A stretch of 64,000 nucleotides of DNA, from positions 868,001 to 932,000 of the forward strand of contig JAVRDV010000016.1 in the NCBI GenBank assembly GCA_033439255.1, given 5' to 3'. A program made the position numbers and the translations under genes. Of this stretch, positions 1 through 12,600 are shown in pieces (the stretch's first letter is position 1; every line of letters starts with the position of its first letter). The DNA comes from Hericium rajendrae (Eukaryota > Basidiomycota > Agaricomycetes > Russulales > Hericiaceae). The notes under the pieces were generated by a model that was not told the DNA's origin, ran no database searches, and saw only the letters and a list, made by a program, of their open reading frames with translations.

Positions 1-123
1 TATCTCTAGCAGCTGCTGTATGTCCTTCAAGTTATATGTTCCAACTATACAAACACACTTACACTTTGCAGTACTCTTATCAGAATTTAGGCAAATATCT
101 AAACACTTTATTACAGCAGAACT

Positions 124-1239
124 CTAAGCCCTTCCACCATCACCAGTGCTATCAACAATCTCAGCTGTAAATCCTGCTTTGGCCTTCTCAAATGCAGCTT
201 TAATATGCTGTGAAAAGGTAATTGCACAGCCTCATGTTAGCCGTGTGCATGTCATGGTTGTGTCATGATAGTGTTTTGGTTTGAAAGCCATCAAAGTACC
301 TCTATATTGTGGTACTATAATCTTCAGGTTGAGATCAACATAGTTTCCACCAAAGCGCTGGGGATGATCTTCTGGAATAACTTGAGAGGGTGAGGATGAG
401 GAAGCTGTACTATTGCTAGCCTGAGCCTGAACTTGTGCTTCATATTGTGTCTGCCTACGTGTTTGATGGACCCGGACTAGTGCAAGGGGCTTTTGAGCTG
501 GAACCTCCTCCTCACCTGTAATCCATGAGTATGTCATATTAGCATAAAAGCCATCCACATGGATAGGGCTGTTCATATAATAAGCTTCAGCTTTGAAACA
601 CTGGCAGTTTAAAACATACAAAGAATAGCCCTGCACCATATATCCCTCTGGTGGTGCACGTTCTGCTAAAGGAAAATTATACTTTTTTCCATTCACTGTA
701 AACCCATAACCAGTGCCTAATGCAGATTAATACAGGTATTATAAGCATATATGATTGTTTGACTGTAAGTTTATCACTCACCTGGTGTTATGATTTGGGT
801 AGCAAGTTTGGACATCCCAGACTCATTTATAATGTGCTCAGTCTCATCTACAACATCTGTGGGTATATGGGCGCGGACCAGTGACCACATGAGTGACAAT
901 ATTGCCACTACATCCTCATCATGCTTTCTCTGCACCTCCTCAGTCCGCTTTTTGGCAAAACTTACTGCCAGGCCCCAGATATGAACATCACGGGCACCAG
1001 CATTCCAGCCAAGCTGCACCATTTTCCCCTGATGATTGGGCTTGGATATATTATATAAGTTTGATATGCATTACTGTAGCTGAATAAATCACTTACCCTA
1101 ACATTACGTCTTTCACCACAGGCTTCTGCAACAGCACTGTCCACAAAGGCATAGACTGCCTCACACTCTTCTTCAAACCCTTCTTTCATCCCTATATCAC
1201 GTATGACAAATGCTTCTACATGTGGTGCCGTGAGATCAT
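124..1239 (-). pseudogene. 3' part of an unrecognised conserved fungal gene
   Basis: Three exons can be read: 1239-1097, 1028-782 and 716 downward, joined by short AT-rich GT-AG introns that keep frame. The protein includes a stretch with MKEGFEEECEAVYAF, then GWNAGARDVHIWGLAVSFAK, then AERAPPEGYMVQGYS. I do not recognise a domain; the style resembles multicopy proteins of unknown function in Agaricomycetes. In the last exon a TGA at about 232 stops the frame, but the same frame stays open beyond it (GCAITFSQHIKAAFEKAK onward) to a TAG at 124-126. A CGA to TGA change would explain this, so the gene is probably decaying. Just upstream of exon 1239 lies the LTR fragment at 1297-1831, so the upstream exons are separated or lost. 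It is AT-richer than the genes after 6 kb. Confidence 0.5.
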
Positions 1240-1296
1240 CTGTAAAAACAATCAAAAATTATTGCACAGCTTTTAAAGCTAAAAATACCATACCAT

Positions 1297-1831
1297 ACCG
1301 ACCCAATCTCCAATTCCTTCCTGATCCTGCCTGCTCCAGGTCTCTTGGCAAGTGGAGTTGTTGCGACTCGGCTCGTGCAGGGCAGAGGGCATGAGCATGG
1401 TACAAGCGAATCAAAGGCACCACCTTACAACACTGCCCGGGGCGTGCGTCAGGAACGGCGAGCGCGTCGAGCTGGAATGGCTGGGATGACATCAGTAGCA
1501 CACCGTCGTGGGTGCCACTCATGATCTGGGGGCATGTGGGCATTCGAGGGTGCGTTGATTGAGCCGGCTGGTTCTTCTGGGCGCGCTCTATTCCTGTGCC
1601 GCTGACTCGTCCGGTCAGTTGATCTCTAGCCTGTTCGGTGCATCGGACCACGGGACACCGGCTTTAGTCCGACCCGGTCAGTCCCGAACTCGTGGGGGTG
1701 CTTGTCCTGTGCAAGGAGCAACGTCACGGTGGGCGGACTTGGTGCAGCTGAGGTGAAGTAGAGCGGGACGGGCAAGGAAGCTGGGAGTGGGCAATGCCGT
1801 TGCAAGGCGCGCTAAGGGGCGCATCACCGCG
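1297..1831 (-). repeat. Decayed LTR fragment, same family as the Gypsy element at 31.8-43.9 kb
   Basis: This stretch aligns along its length with the inner-to-outer part of the 1018 bp LTR (about 32300-32833 and 43410-43944) and ends at the same LTR terminus (GCGCATCA). The first half of the LTR is missing. Against the two fresh LTRs most differences are C to T or G to A, many at CpG sites, as expected for an old methylated or RIP-exposed copy. Orientation matches the complete element (minus). Confidence 0.85.
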
Positions 1832-2332
1832 CATCTAAACCGACCACAAACTGAAGTCAGCAATGTGGACACACCTCTGGTTCATGGCTGAACCCCCCTT
1901 TTGAGCGAGCCACAACACATCAACCACGAATCGATCAAGACAGATGATGTGACGGCGCACCTCGCCCAGCCTCTTCCCCATTAGAGGGGATATGGCGGCA
2001 TGGAAATTGAGTAGTTGATGGACAGCTGCCATGTTTTTAAGGTCAATAAGGGCATAGGAGGTGCAGAGCGAGTGTATTCAGTGGTGTCACAGCGGAAGAT
2101 AGACGTGATACCCGAGCGTGGGATGACGTTCATTCTGCAACGATGTGTCTTGGAAGATGAGGTAGTCTACAGACTGTGCAGCAGAGTGAACAACAAAACA
2201 TGAGCAAATAGGAAAGAGATGCGCAAAGAGACTACAACCAAATATGTACAATTGCTGCGAAGAGTACTCGGTAATAGTAGAGGAATCTGGGATGCTGTGT
2301 GCCCATCTCTTCCCCTGGGTCACACCTACTGC
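1832..2332. other. Stretch without a supported gene
   Basis: Only short open frames without recognisable motifs are present between the LTR fragment and the exon-like piece that follows. I see no repeat or RNA gene here. Confidence 0.4.
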
Positions 2333-2640
2333 TCATCCATAGCCCTGTGCTTTCTTCATATAAGATGGAGGAGCCCATTTGAAATACTCCAAAATATTCT
2401 GAGGTGTCACAGTAAACCCCGCATCATAAGAGATAATATCCTGCACCCGTAGATGACTGGTATAAGAGGGAAGTCCTAGAGCCTCCATAATATATGCCAG
2501 TGCATAAAAGTTCCTGACTATATTGAAGAGGAGCCCCCTGTTACCCTCAACATGATAGTAAGCTGCATCCTCTATATAAGAGGGAATTATGGTCCTAAGA
2601 ACAGCTTTTAAGTCTGTAGAGCCCACTGATGCACCATATT
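2333..2640 (-). pseudogene. Exon-like piece, possibly the upstream part of the gene at 124-1239
   Basis: An open frame on the minus strand reads GSTDLKAVLRTIIPSYIEDA, then RNFYALAYIMEALGLPSYTS and FTVTPQNILEYFKWAPPSYM. It has the look of a real protein and the same AT-rich composition and strand as the exons at 124-1239, with the LTR fragment lying between them. I could not find a clean splice junction linking the two, so the connection is inference from position, strand and composition. Confidence 0.35.
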
Positions 2641-3075
2641 CAGCTGAGACTTAAACCATGGCAGGTATTCTAGGGAAACTACAGAGTATTATCAATGTAG
2701 ATCAATGTGTCATAATGTGAGCTGAGTTACCCTACAGAAAAAGGAGAGTTCTGCATAAAACTGGCTGTAGGTGATGTGGGAGGAGCAGCTGATGGAGAGC
2801 ATAATGAAGGCGGAAGCAGGGATGTAGTGGAATTACCGCTGAATATACAGGAGCTGGTGACAAAGATATAGCATAGTGACCTTCCACATGTACAGAGGCT
2901 TGATAAGAATATAACGATGAAATGGAAGTTGAAGTCGATCTGGCATGGCTGCTGTACTTGTATAAAGGCAACCATCACTAGTCCTTAGCACTCTTTTATT
3001 ATATCTTGGCTTACAGATGCACATAAAGTGGTGTGAATAAGGGACCAATATAGTCAGACATAAGATTTCAAACAT

Positions 3076-3590
3076 ATTGAGGTTTTTCTGCACTGTAATG
3101 TATTCTTTGAGATTACATATTGATTCTTGGCAAATGTTATTGAGCTTTCAGAACTCTCTAATTTTTTCTTTTTCTGTAGCTATTGATAGAGACCTGTAAG
3201 AGCACAGGTGACAGCACATATATTCACATATGACTTTTTGCACATCTGCAGATTTTTGTTAGAGGGAATATACTATCTGACCTCTGATTTGCAATTTAAG
3301 CAGATTTTGCTCAGATTTCAGAACTCTAAAAATGTATTTTTTGCTGTAGCAATTTCGAAACAGGCATAGGGAGATAGTTGATTATCCATATCTGCAAATG
3401 ATATTTTGCACAGCTGAACATTTTTCTGCAAGGTAATGTATTATCTGGACTTATGTATTGAACTTTAGCAGAATCTGTTGAGATTCTAGAACTCTATAAT
3501 TGTATCTTTGTTTGTAGTTATTCATAAAAGAACATGGAATTATAATGGTTAGGCCCAAGCACATTTCAATGTAAGATTGACAGGGCTAAT
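3076..3590. repeat. About three tandem ~169 bp AT-rich repeats
   Basis: Three diverged units start near 3076, 3246 and 3418. Each carries the same landmarks in order: a (G/A)nTTTTTCTGCA-like block, TATTATCTG, TTCAGAACTCT, then a T-rich tract ending TGTAG. Matching landmarks are 170 and 168 bp apart. No coding sense; the array ends where the integrase gene's stop codon lies. Confidence 0.7.
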
Positions 3591-5381
3591 TAAGCAGCTG
3601 GAGTGTACAACTGCTGACATATAGTGAGGGCATGTATCCATACTAGCTTTCGTACCTGCATGTCCTTACTATAACAGTCTATGCGCTGATGCAACTCTGT
3701 ATCAAGGTATTGCACCTCCTCTGCCATAAATGGACAATTCAGCTCCTCCCATCGAATGTCAGAAGCGTGCTCAGGTAGAAAGGTCATGTCAAATGGATTG
3801 GCATCATCAGCAGTGGGATTGTGTTGAAGAAAATGTGCCATGAGAGTGGGATCATCATGCACTTCCCAGTCAACACCATAGTCTGCAACATGTTCCACCG
3901 GATCGTCGACAAAAGCATGATGGATGTCATGAAGCCCACGAGGTCCATGTTCTATCATGCCAAAGAAATACATGTCCATGGGACTGCGCTGTGGCTCGCC
4001 CTTAAGGGAAACCTTGTGGGAATTCCAGGTAGAGGACCACAAGATAGCATCATCATCGATACTTGTGAGGAAGAGATGGTGGATCAACCATATATGGGCA
4101 GGATGATCTGGATTGAGGCCATGGTGATGCTCAAGATCGACAAAAAAGTTGTACCACTTCTGGCCAAAACCACGGGTAACATCAAACCATAAGCGTTCAA
4201 TCCGGGTATTGTGAACGCTCCTGCAGGCAATTTAGTATCTGTTTGCCTGTACAGAATGAAAGATACACACCGGCCCCAGATGTACGAACCACGTCCCAAG
4301 CCGCGGTGTTCCTCCATCCATTGTGCAACACCAACATTCTCGGTACCGTGGTCACCCCGTACACGGCTGGGAACACCATAGTGGGGATGGCCAGACTTGA
4401 AAAGGGAGAGGACAGTATCAGCACGATTGTTGTTGTGAACACCAATCGCAACGACAAGGCGAGATTTGCCATCTACGAAGCAGTGAATGACAATCTTCCA
4501 CCGAATGAGGCCTACATCGGAGTGAGATCGGAAACAAAAAAACATGAAATCGTACGTACCATGCTGTCCGTCATGATGCCAGAGAGAGTTCGGGCCTGCG
4601 ACATTGTAGACTCGGCGATGAATACGGCGATCTCCAAAGACAGCAGGAGCACCATGAACACGGACGTATGAGGCAGCGATACGCTCGATGGGCACCCGGA
4701 ACCCTTGAGATGTGAGCGAGCCATGGATCATGCGACGCCCAAAATCAGGAAAGAGGGTGAGAATGCCGCTAACCAGGCGATCCAAGTCTGAATCGGTGAT
4801 GAGTGAGACGGCTGGGGTTGTAGATGTATGAAGCGTAGCGAGAGAGCCGTCAGGAAGAGCGATGTCCTCGAAGACCGGAGCACCTGGCTCAAGAAGACCA
4901 TATTCGAGTGCACGCCGGCGAATAGTGCGAGGGTGGCAGGAGAAGACTTCGCCTAGGCGATACGGTCCACGTAACTGAAGAGCTTGAGCCAACAGGTCCC
5001 GGTCAATCTCAACGCGAGGGCGGCCGGGCTTTCCAGACCCAACACGACGAGAGACAGACAGAGAGAGTGCGTCGGGTGGATCGGAGGACTGCTCGCAGGC
5101 CGCACTCAATGCGTCGACCATCTGCCGGATGCTATTCTCCAACACAGTGAATTCATCTATCGGGAAGAGATGATGATGCTACACAAGTGTTTTCGTTCAG
5201 CTTAGAGTAGAGGAATTGAAAAAGAACGCACCTGTTGCGCTGCAGCCCATAATTCGAGTACTTCCAACCTTTGCTCGTCTAGCAGCCGTCGTTCCCCTAC
5301 TTGAGTGCGAAGCGCCGTGATAACACGGTCAGCAAGAACCCAGTATGCACCTCGAAAGTTGTTCAATGGATCAGGAGGCAT
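3590..5381 (-). CDS. Integrase-core (DDE) protein, intact four-exon gene
   Basis: Exons 5381-5232, 5178-4560, 4511-4271 and 4220-3590 sum to 1641 bp, giving 546 aa; all three introns (40-53 bp) have GT-AG ends. The N-terminal half has an HTH-like part (GKPGRPRVEIDRDLLAQAL, then YRLGEVFSCHPRTIRRRALE). The core has WHHDGQHG, RGDHGTEN and, after the last intron, NTRIERLW, giving a D, D, E triad with 34 residues between the second D and the E, as in retroviral-type integrase folds. It belongs to a family of stand-alone integrase-core proteins widespread in Agaricomycetes; I see no RT, protease or gag near it. The intact frame and splice sites suggest it is, or recently was, functional, either as the transposase of an unrecognised DNA element or as a host-adopted gene. 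I found no terminal repeats that would decide between these. Confidence 0.8.
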
Positions 5382-5459
5382 GGCGCTGAACAGATGGTCT
5401 GAGGTGGGGAGATCAAGGACGATGATGATGGGAAGAATGCATCAGCTGCAAGGAGTATG

Positions 5460-5900
5460 TAACAAATCTGTGTACACCGAGGTACAGCAGGTGGCAAGGT
5501 CTAGGGCAGAACCTATGGGAAGTTGGGCTGTGTAGTGTACATCGATGCAATGTTATTTGTGAGTGATCGTGTACACAAGTTTCAATGGATGCAAATGAAT
5601 ACGCACGACAACGAGACAGAGGCACATATGATGGACGACAAAAAGCGTCGATCGAGCTTGTGGTCGTGGAGAGTGTACACCGATTTCCACCATGCTGCAT
5701 TGGGGTGCATTGATGCCGATAACCTGCTGAAAATCAGGACTCACTAATGCGCCCGAGTGCGTCACAATGGTCAGGAATGTACATGGATATACATGGAGCA
5801 TCACGGATGGACAAGCGTGAAGGCCAATGAGCCGCAATTCCCATAGACGTGCATAGATTATCATGGAGGCACACCGATGATCAGAGAAGGACACAGGTGA
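5460..5900. repeat. Degenerate minisatellite-like stretch with GTACAYCGAT-like cores
   Basis: Variants of a GTGTACA(C/T)CGAT-like motif recur near 5470, 5534, 5569, 5670, 5775 and 5870, interspersed with GGATGCA-like pieces. Spacing is irregular. No protein signal in any frame. The rest of 5382-6463 shows nothing else recognisable apart from an ACGCGTCGACGCGT palindrome at about 6002. Confidence 0.35.
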
Positions 5901-6463
5901 GAATTGTTGCTCATACGGGCCCAGGGGTCTCAGCGGAAGTCTAAATCTACTTTTGTCCTGTAAACACCATCATAGTTACGGTCCCTGGATAAGATAAGGA
6001 ACGCGTCGACGCGTGATGACCTCATGATCCCCTCGTGTTTACGCGCTTCCCCAACCTTTTCTCTCTGCTGCGCACTCAGCCAGAGCGTTTCTACAACCAT
6101 GATCCTCAATTTCAGACGTGCAAGACATGATCAGATGACCCTTGACACTAATTGGCTCGTCAAATGTTTGAAGATAAGGACTGGCGTCGAGTCACTCTTC
6201 GGGACCAATTCACCTCATTGACAACGTGTTGTCGGTGCGGTCAGGGCGGATATGCATGGCCAAGTGGACAGTTCTCTCTCATGTATGATGCATGTTGTTC
6301 AAAGCTCTCCAGAAAGATGCAGTCCTTGGAGTAGGTTCACGCAGAACATGAGGTTTGAACATGTATGTCAGCGACTTCGACACCACGGCCTGACCTTGAG
6401 ACATCATTCCATGATACATTATGATATAGTGACAGACTAGTGATATGACGAAAATAACAGAGC

Positions 6464-8484
6464 TCAGGTTGTCTTGCAGATGATTTCATCGTCCCAGCCC
6501 TCAGAATTAACACCATGTCGTATGATCAGCAAGTCGTTGGGGTCAATGGCCTTCTTGATAGCCCTCAGCCGAGGGTAATTGCTGGCCCATTGTGCCTCCT
6601 GCCAATCCTCCAGCAAGATATCCGGCTGAAATGCACCGATCAGTGAGCACAAGAGCGACAAATCGAAGAGACCTGGTGCGCACTTCATTAATGTACTGCC
6701 CACCAGTCGGCGGCGGCGCGAGATCCCTGATCGGCTGGATCTGCGCGTGCACGCTTTGGATGGCGGCCTGTACCTCCGCTGCGGTACTCGACTGGTCAAA
6801 GTTCGCTGCGAGCGTCATATCCGATACCGTATTCCGCCACGCGGGCGTTATCGACGTCGCGTTCACGGACACATTGCCCACGACACCGCCCGCATCGAGA
6901 CTACCGGCGACATCCGATCAGCATGGTGCTGAGCAGACAAACAACGAAAATGCGCCTACAAAGGCAGCCCCAGTCCAATCTGTGTCAAAATGCCGGCGAG
7001 TGTCGCTGCGCTTTCCGGCGCAGTCAGCTCGCGCGGCATCAGCCACGACGCTTGCACTGAGTACAGCATCTGCCCCGCAAAATTCAGGCCGAAGCCGCGC
7101 GACGGGTCCACGAGGTTGTTGTAGAAGAACTCGTACCACGACGCGTACTCCACGGACATCGCCAGCGAGACGTTTACGCCGGGGATCTGCCGCGACGCGT
7201 CGAAGAACGCCTGCATCGTCGTGTTCGCCGCCGGACTGGCGGGCGTGCTGGGCGTCACCATCGTCAGGAACAGCGAGCCGTTGGAGAACGGCCACGGGCC
7301 GGACCATCCGGCGTCTGCAACCACGTTGTGCATGCCGATCCATGTCTCGAGGAGCTGCTGGTATGATGAGCTTGAGTTGGCAGTCGCCGTGTAGAATGCA
7401 GCCGTGAACGAAAGGGCGGGATGTGTCCTGTACGTGATGGACGTCACGATTCCGAAGCTTGGGGCGCCCCCGCCGCGCAACGCCCAGAAGAGATCGGCGT
7501 GCTGGTAGCTGTTCGCAGTAACGTGAGATGCATTTGGAAGGACGACCGTGTACTGAAGAGTGTTGTCAACACCTGTCCAAAAACAAGTCAGATGAGTTAA
7601 TGGCGGATGGCAAGACTCGTGGAACTACCTAGACCGTAGTGGGAAGACATGACACTGTGCCCGGCGCCCGTAGGCCATCCGCCTCCGGCGCCGACTGAGC
7701 GACTGAAACCGCCGACAATTGTATGATTCTGATCATTAACGAGTCGATAGACGTCGCCCCACAACATCCCAGAGCCGATGGTTACAGCTTGCAAAGATCA
7801 TCAGTACAACGCCCATGTTCACCATGTGGAAGGGTCACCTGACTGTCCCGGGGTAGAGTGGGGCGCGCCTGCGGGAACGAAGTTTTCCGAAAAGTTGGCA
7901 CCTTGCAGACCGCCCGTGAAAAGCTCGACCGCGCCGACACCGAACGCGCGTCCCATAAAATCATGTCTGAACAAGACTCAGCATACCTTTGACGTATTTC
8001 AAGAGTCAAAGCATGCCTACCCAGTATTCTTCACCACGAGCCGCAAGTTATGCTGACCCGCGAACCGCACGGTAGACTGGACGTCCGCAACCGTAGTGGC
8101 ATTGATGGAATACGTCGGCACACGACCCTGGAAGCACGTTGCATTCGGTGCCACGTCGAATCCGCACCCCTGGATGCTAGTATTCGTGAGCACGGACTCA
8201 AAGTTGGTGTACTGCAGCGCATTGCTGGACGTGGCCAGAAAGTCGTCGTCCAGATGCCCCGTCGTGGTCGCCGCGCACGCAGACGGACTGTAGTCTGGCG
8301 AGGTCGGGTAGCACGGCGATGCGAGCGGCCGCTGGTTGGATACGAGAGGCTGGCTGAGGGACCTTGCGAAGGTGTTCCACTGCGACTGCGACGGGAAGCA
8401 GGGATCCGTCGATAGGCATCTGCACTTCCGCGACGCTGAGACGACCGAGGCGAGGGCCAGGCCGAGGAGACTATAGCTGAGCAT
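6464..8484 (-). CDS. Secreted FAD-linked oxidoreductase, berberine-bridge type
   Basis: Six exons (8484-8021, 7966-7839, 7787-7629, 7572-6960, 6900-6684, 6625-6464) total 1743 bp, or 580 aa, with consistent phases. A signal peptide (MLSYSLLGLALASVVSA) starts the protein. The FAD_binding_4 domain follows, with NTGHDFMGR, whose His is the usual covalent flavin site of the family, and the glycine-rich GFSRSVGAGGGWPTGAGHS. The C-terminus has the BBE signature NYPRLRAIKKAIDPND. Many N-x-S/T sites fit secretion. Such enzymes oxidise small molecules or sugars with O2; the substrate cannot be read from sequence. A TATAAAA box lies about 45 bp before the ATG. I see no neighbouring secondary-metabolism genes, so a cluster role is not supported. 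Confidence 0.9.
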
Positions 8485-8527
8485 CGAGGACGAAGCCGAT
8501 GCGGTCAGTGCCAGAGCTCAGGAGGGT

Positions 8528-8535
8528 TTTTATAC
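8528..8535 (-). promoter_or_regulatory. TATA box of the oxidoreductase gene
   Basis: The minus strand reads GTATAAAAAC at this position, about 45 bp upstream of the ATG at 8484, so the 5' UTR would be very short. Confidence 0.5.
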
Positions 8536-9687
8536 GACATCCACAAAATGTGAAACAATCTTCGACATCCCAGATCTTAGAAGAGAGCAATAGAGTTGCC
8601 AGAAGATTGACGGTTGCAAATCAGTCGGACGCAGAGTTAGCGAGATCTCAGCGTCTGTTTCGCGCCCATCCTGAGTAAGGTTGGGAGCGTGCCTCGACCT
8701 ACTATGCCGCAATTTCAGTGGTGATTGAATGGCCGGCAGGTACTGCATTGCGATTGGCATTGAGGTGGCCGGAAAGGGGTGTGATCCTGTGTAGGTGGTG
8801 GTGGCTTGCCAAGCGATCATGGCGAATGGACTTCGGCCTGATGATTGTCAGGTCTGCCAACGTCACACGAAATCGGAAGCAGCATGGAGGCGATGCGGAG
8901 CGCCAGAGATTCTCGTGAGCTCGTAAGACGCCTGTAATTTGATCTCGCCAAATTGAGGTTTTTCTGCTTGCAGCTATAGACTTCCAAGGGGATGTGTACT
9001 GGAGACCATGCAACCATTCATACAGCAATGATGGGCCGCAATATCGCATATACCGGGCCTGAAAAGGGGAGAAGAGTCGCAGCACGCGGAATTATGATAG
9101 ACCCAGAATGACGGACTGGCCATCCTCTCCCAAGATGGATGTCCAAGTGCCGCAAAAGCTCTGCGAGACCTAGCCAGGTGAAACCGACTGCGTCGGACGT
9201 CCCACTATTCGAAACATCAGACCGCTATCTCCGGTCGCCTCTATAAGTATATTTTGTCAACCAAAAAGACCTATATGCATGCTTTGGGCTATCATTGCGT
9301 GAGCAGAGCTGAAGTCGCATCGTGAACTCCTTTGGTCGACTCAGTGCATAGCCACTTACCTCAAAACCATGGATGGATTTGCAATCTTCACGACATCCTC
9401 TTCAGAACGTTGAAATTGCTATCGACGAAGAAGCGGTCAGAGGACAGTCATCACGACAGCTTGAAGCAAGAGGCAGAACGAAGGCAAGACGGAGGCAGAA
9501 CCGTAACAAGAACGTTGCTCGGCGGGTGCCGAAGTGTGCCGAGGCGTCGGCGGCTAGATATTAGCAGTCCCAAATACCTCTTCCTCCCAGGTTCTGCCTG
9601 ATACCCGCAGTCTCTTTCGCTCTTTTATTGACGACATTCACGGCATCGACGGCCATTCTCTCTGTACAACCAAACACGCAGGGAGAT
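8536..9687. other. Intergenic region and 5' leader of the IMD gene
   Basis: No supported gene. A TATAAGTA box at 9242-9249 and an acceptor-like CCCGCAG at 9604-9610 suggest that the next gene may have an upstream exon (a frame starting with ATG at 9373 is a weak candidate). No repeats recognised. Confidence 0.4.
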
Positions 9688-12600
9688 ATGGCCCAGACTG
9701 GTACTTCGATCCAGGCCATTGCTGACCGGCCTGACATTCACAAGTGCTGCCGCTCGCTCGAAGCTGTAGTCAATCTGCTCAATGACTATACGGAAGCAGC
9801 GAGGGCAGTGGTGACGCTGCAGAAGAAACTGGTGAAGGCTCTTAGAGAAGCTGCTGGGTTGAAAGCTACGGGCGACATTCCAGGTGCGCTCCGTTCTTTA
9901 GTTCTTCAGGTTACGCTTCCCGTGCTCGCGCAGTTCGCGTCGACTGTTGGCTTGACAACCATTCTGTATTCTATACTCATAATGTGATTTGGCTCAGGGA
10001 ACACGTTCAGTGTAAGCGCGGGGTTGTTTGAGGTGCTTTCGGACGTCGACGGCAAGTTCGCGAAGCTGGTGGACAAGGAATGTGATGCTGTGAGCGGTGA
10101 GGTGCGAAAGTGGTTCAAGAAACTCGCTGTATGTGCCTCGCTCCATTCAGTGAATCGGGTTTTGAAAACCGTCCCCTATGCTTTTATTTCGGGCTGCAGA
10201 AGGAAGAGAAGGCGCACGATGACAAGATAAACGCAGCGAACGCTAAGATCAAGCAGGCTGGTGCGCTCTGCTGACGAATGCATACATCCTTCATATGTTC
10301 ATAGGAAGGCTCTATCATCTTCTGTGTAGGTCAAAATTACGAGAAGAAAGCGAAGAAAACTGCGTACGACGCGGCGGATGAACATGCGCGTTATATCGCG
10401 CTGCTTTCGTCTCTAGGTCCAGAGGTACAACAAGAAAAATAGTCAGTGTTGCAGAAATTGCATTCGATCTTCAACTCAGTCGGATACTAATTATCCGTGC
10501 CTTCAGCAACCACGCTCTCAGCATCTCTCAACGCAATACCTCCATCACATACACTGTGGCTGGCACTCTTGCCCGCGTCGCAGACGCCGAATGGCTCCGC
10601 GTGAGTGAGAACGTGCGTCGCTTTGCCCCATTGATCGGTCAGGTGGGCGAATGGCGCGCATTATGTGAGGGTGGTTGGACCGGCAGCATACCCGCAAATC
10701 TACCAGACGTGGATGCCCAGAATAATGGACATATGCTGTTACCGGGGCAAGTGCAGCAGCTACTTCAGAATGGCGAAGGTCGTCCAGCTGCAGATGGAGG
10801 ATATGCAGCAGAGGCACCCTCTCATCGAAATCAAGGTACAGACAGGCTTGAATGCATACATTTCATTTCGTACGAGTACCCTAACTGACTTTGATGATGT
10901 CTTGACGTCAGATCGTCGACCATCTCCTGTGCCTCTTTATAATACGCCGCCGCAGGGTGTCGGGCAAGAAGCCGCAACTGATTCTGCGAGGAGTAATCCC
11001 GATGACGCTGTTCAGTCCGATGTGCCTCCCAGTGGTACCGATACGCTCGCACGTCCGGAGGCCCGTCCAGCAAGCCGTTCTGGTGATCGCAACTGTGAGC
11101 CTCAATCAATCTCAACCTCCCTTGCGTCATTTCCCTCCCCGCCCACGCACTTCCCTATCCCGCCTGTCTCGGCCAGCAGTAGCAAGCCCGGCACGCCCGT
11201 CACTGAATCGCCTCTCACCTTGAACCGAGATTTAGCGCCACTGCGTGACGCGAAGGGCCAACGCGCGTCCGGCTCCAGTTCCGATGCATCGCATTCATCG
11301 CCTGGCTCGAGCGGCATCGCTCCGGCGCCAGCCCTTTCCAAAGTGGATGAAGCACCTGATCAAGAACGCTCGATGCCCCCTGGGCCTAGGAATGAGGCTG
11401 TTCTCGACACACCGGCTTTGACAGATGGGTCAATGTCGCCGCCAACGCCACGCGCGGAGACGCCCGTGACACCACCTGCTTCAGGGGCTTATGCGTTCCC
11501 CACTCGTTCGGGTGGAAAAGGCAAGCAAAGGGCAGGGTTGGGTATCAACACCATCGTGGACGAGCGCGCAGACGAGGGACAGCGAGAACCGGCCTCTGGG
11601 TCATCGCAGCCAAGCTCTCATCTCCCTCCACCAACTTCAACTAGCGCATCCACGTCGAATTCACGCTCCAGCTCTTATAATGCCAGTGGTGGCGGAGCGT
11701 TTAAGAAGGGGGATTACCTTGAGCAACGTGAGTTCGGCGTTGATAGAAATAGCGCGCAGCAGGACCAGGATCGAACGAGGAGCTTGGATGGTAGGCAAAG
11801 CAAGGGGGACAGAGTCGAACGGTCGGACACAATGCGCAGTACGACTAGTGGGACTGGAAGCATCGTCGCTCAAATGCGGCACAAGTATTCGTATAGCGTA
11901 AGTACCAGGATCGTTGTCACACTACGCGTGGGTCTTGACAACAGCTTCAGACAGGTCCGGCCTCCGTGCCACCGCGCGACGTCCCGCGATTACCACTTAG
12001 TGTCTCTGACCTCGCGAACAAGTATCAGTCGGTTGCCAGTCCTGTGGAGGCGTCGTTTTCGTTACCGACACCTGCTGCGCGGGGCAGACAGCAAACATCA
12101 CCTGGAGACCCACGACGATCGTACGAAGTAGACAACGCTCCATCTCGCGTCCTTCCAACACCGCCAACCGCTATGGACGATTACTCCCGCCGGAGACAAC
12201 GTATCGAAGAGCTGGAAGAGCTCGAGCGGCATGAGCAGGAACTAGAGCTTCGTGCCCGTGAGCGCGGCCTCGAGATCCGTGCCCGCGAGCGGGAACGCGT
12301 CGAGACCCTACGAGGCCGCGCCGGCGACGGATACTCTAGTGACACGTCGCGCTCGACGCAGCCTCGCCCATACGCGCAGGCGTACCCTCTCAGTCAAAGT
12401 CCCCAGCCGCGCTTCGAGCAGCCGCCGTCGCTGGCTTCGCGGCATTCATATAGTACCACCAGTCTTCCGCAGGCGCAGCCGCTTGCATCGCCTGCGCTGC
12501 GCCGATTCCCTCCGGAGCCTCCGTCAGCGCCGCAAACACCACAACCGCATCCACCCTCGTGCACCTGTCCAGCATGCACTGTCGCGCGCTATACCGCCGA

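Noticed and set aside
6002-6015. ACGCGT-containing palindromes as cell-cycle (MCB-like) promoter sites
   Set aside because: They recur at several places, including inside exons and far from starts, so their positions do not support a regulatory role.
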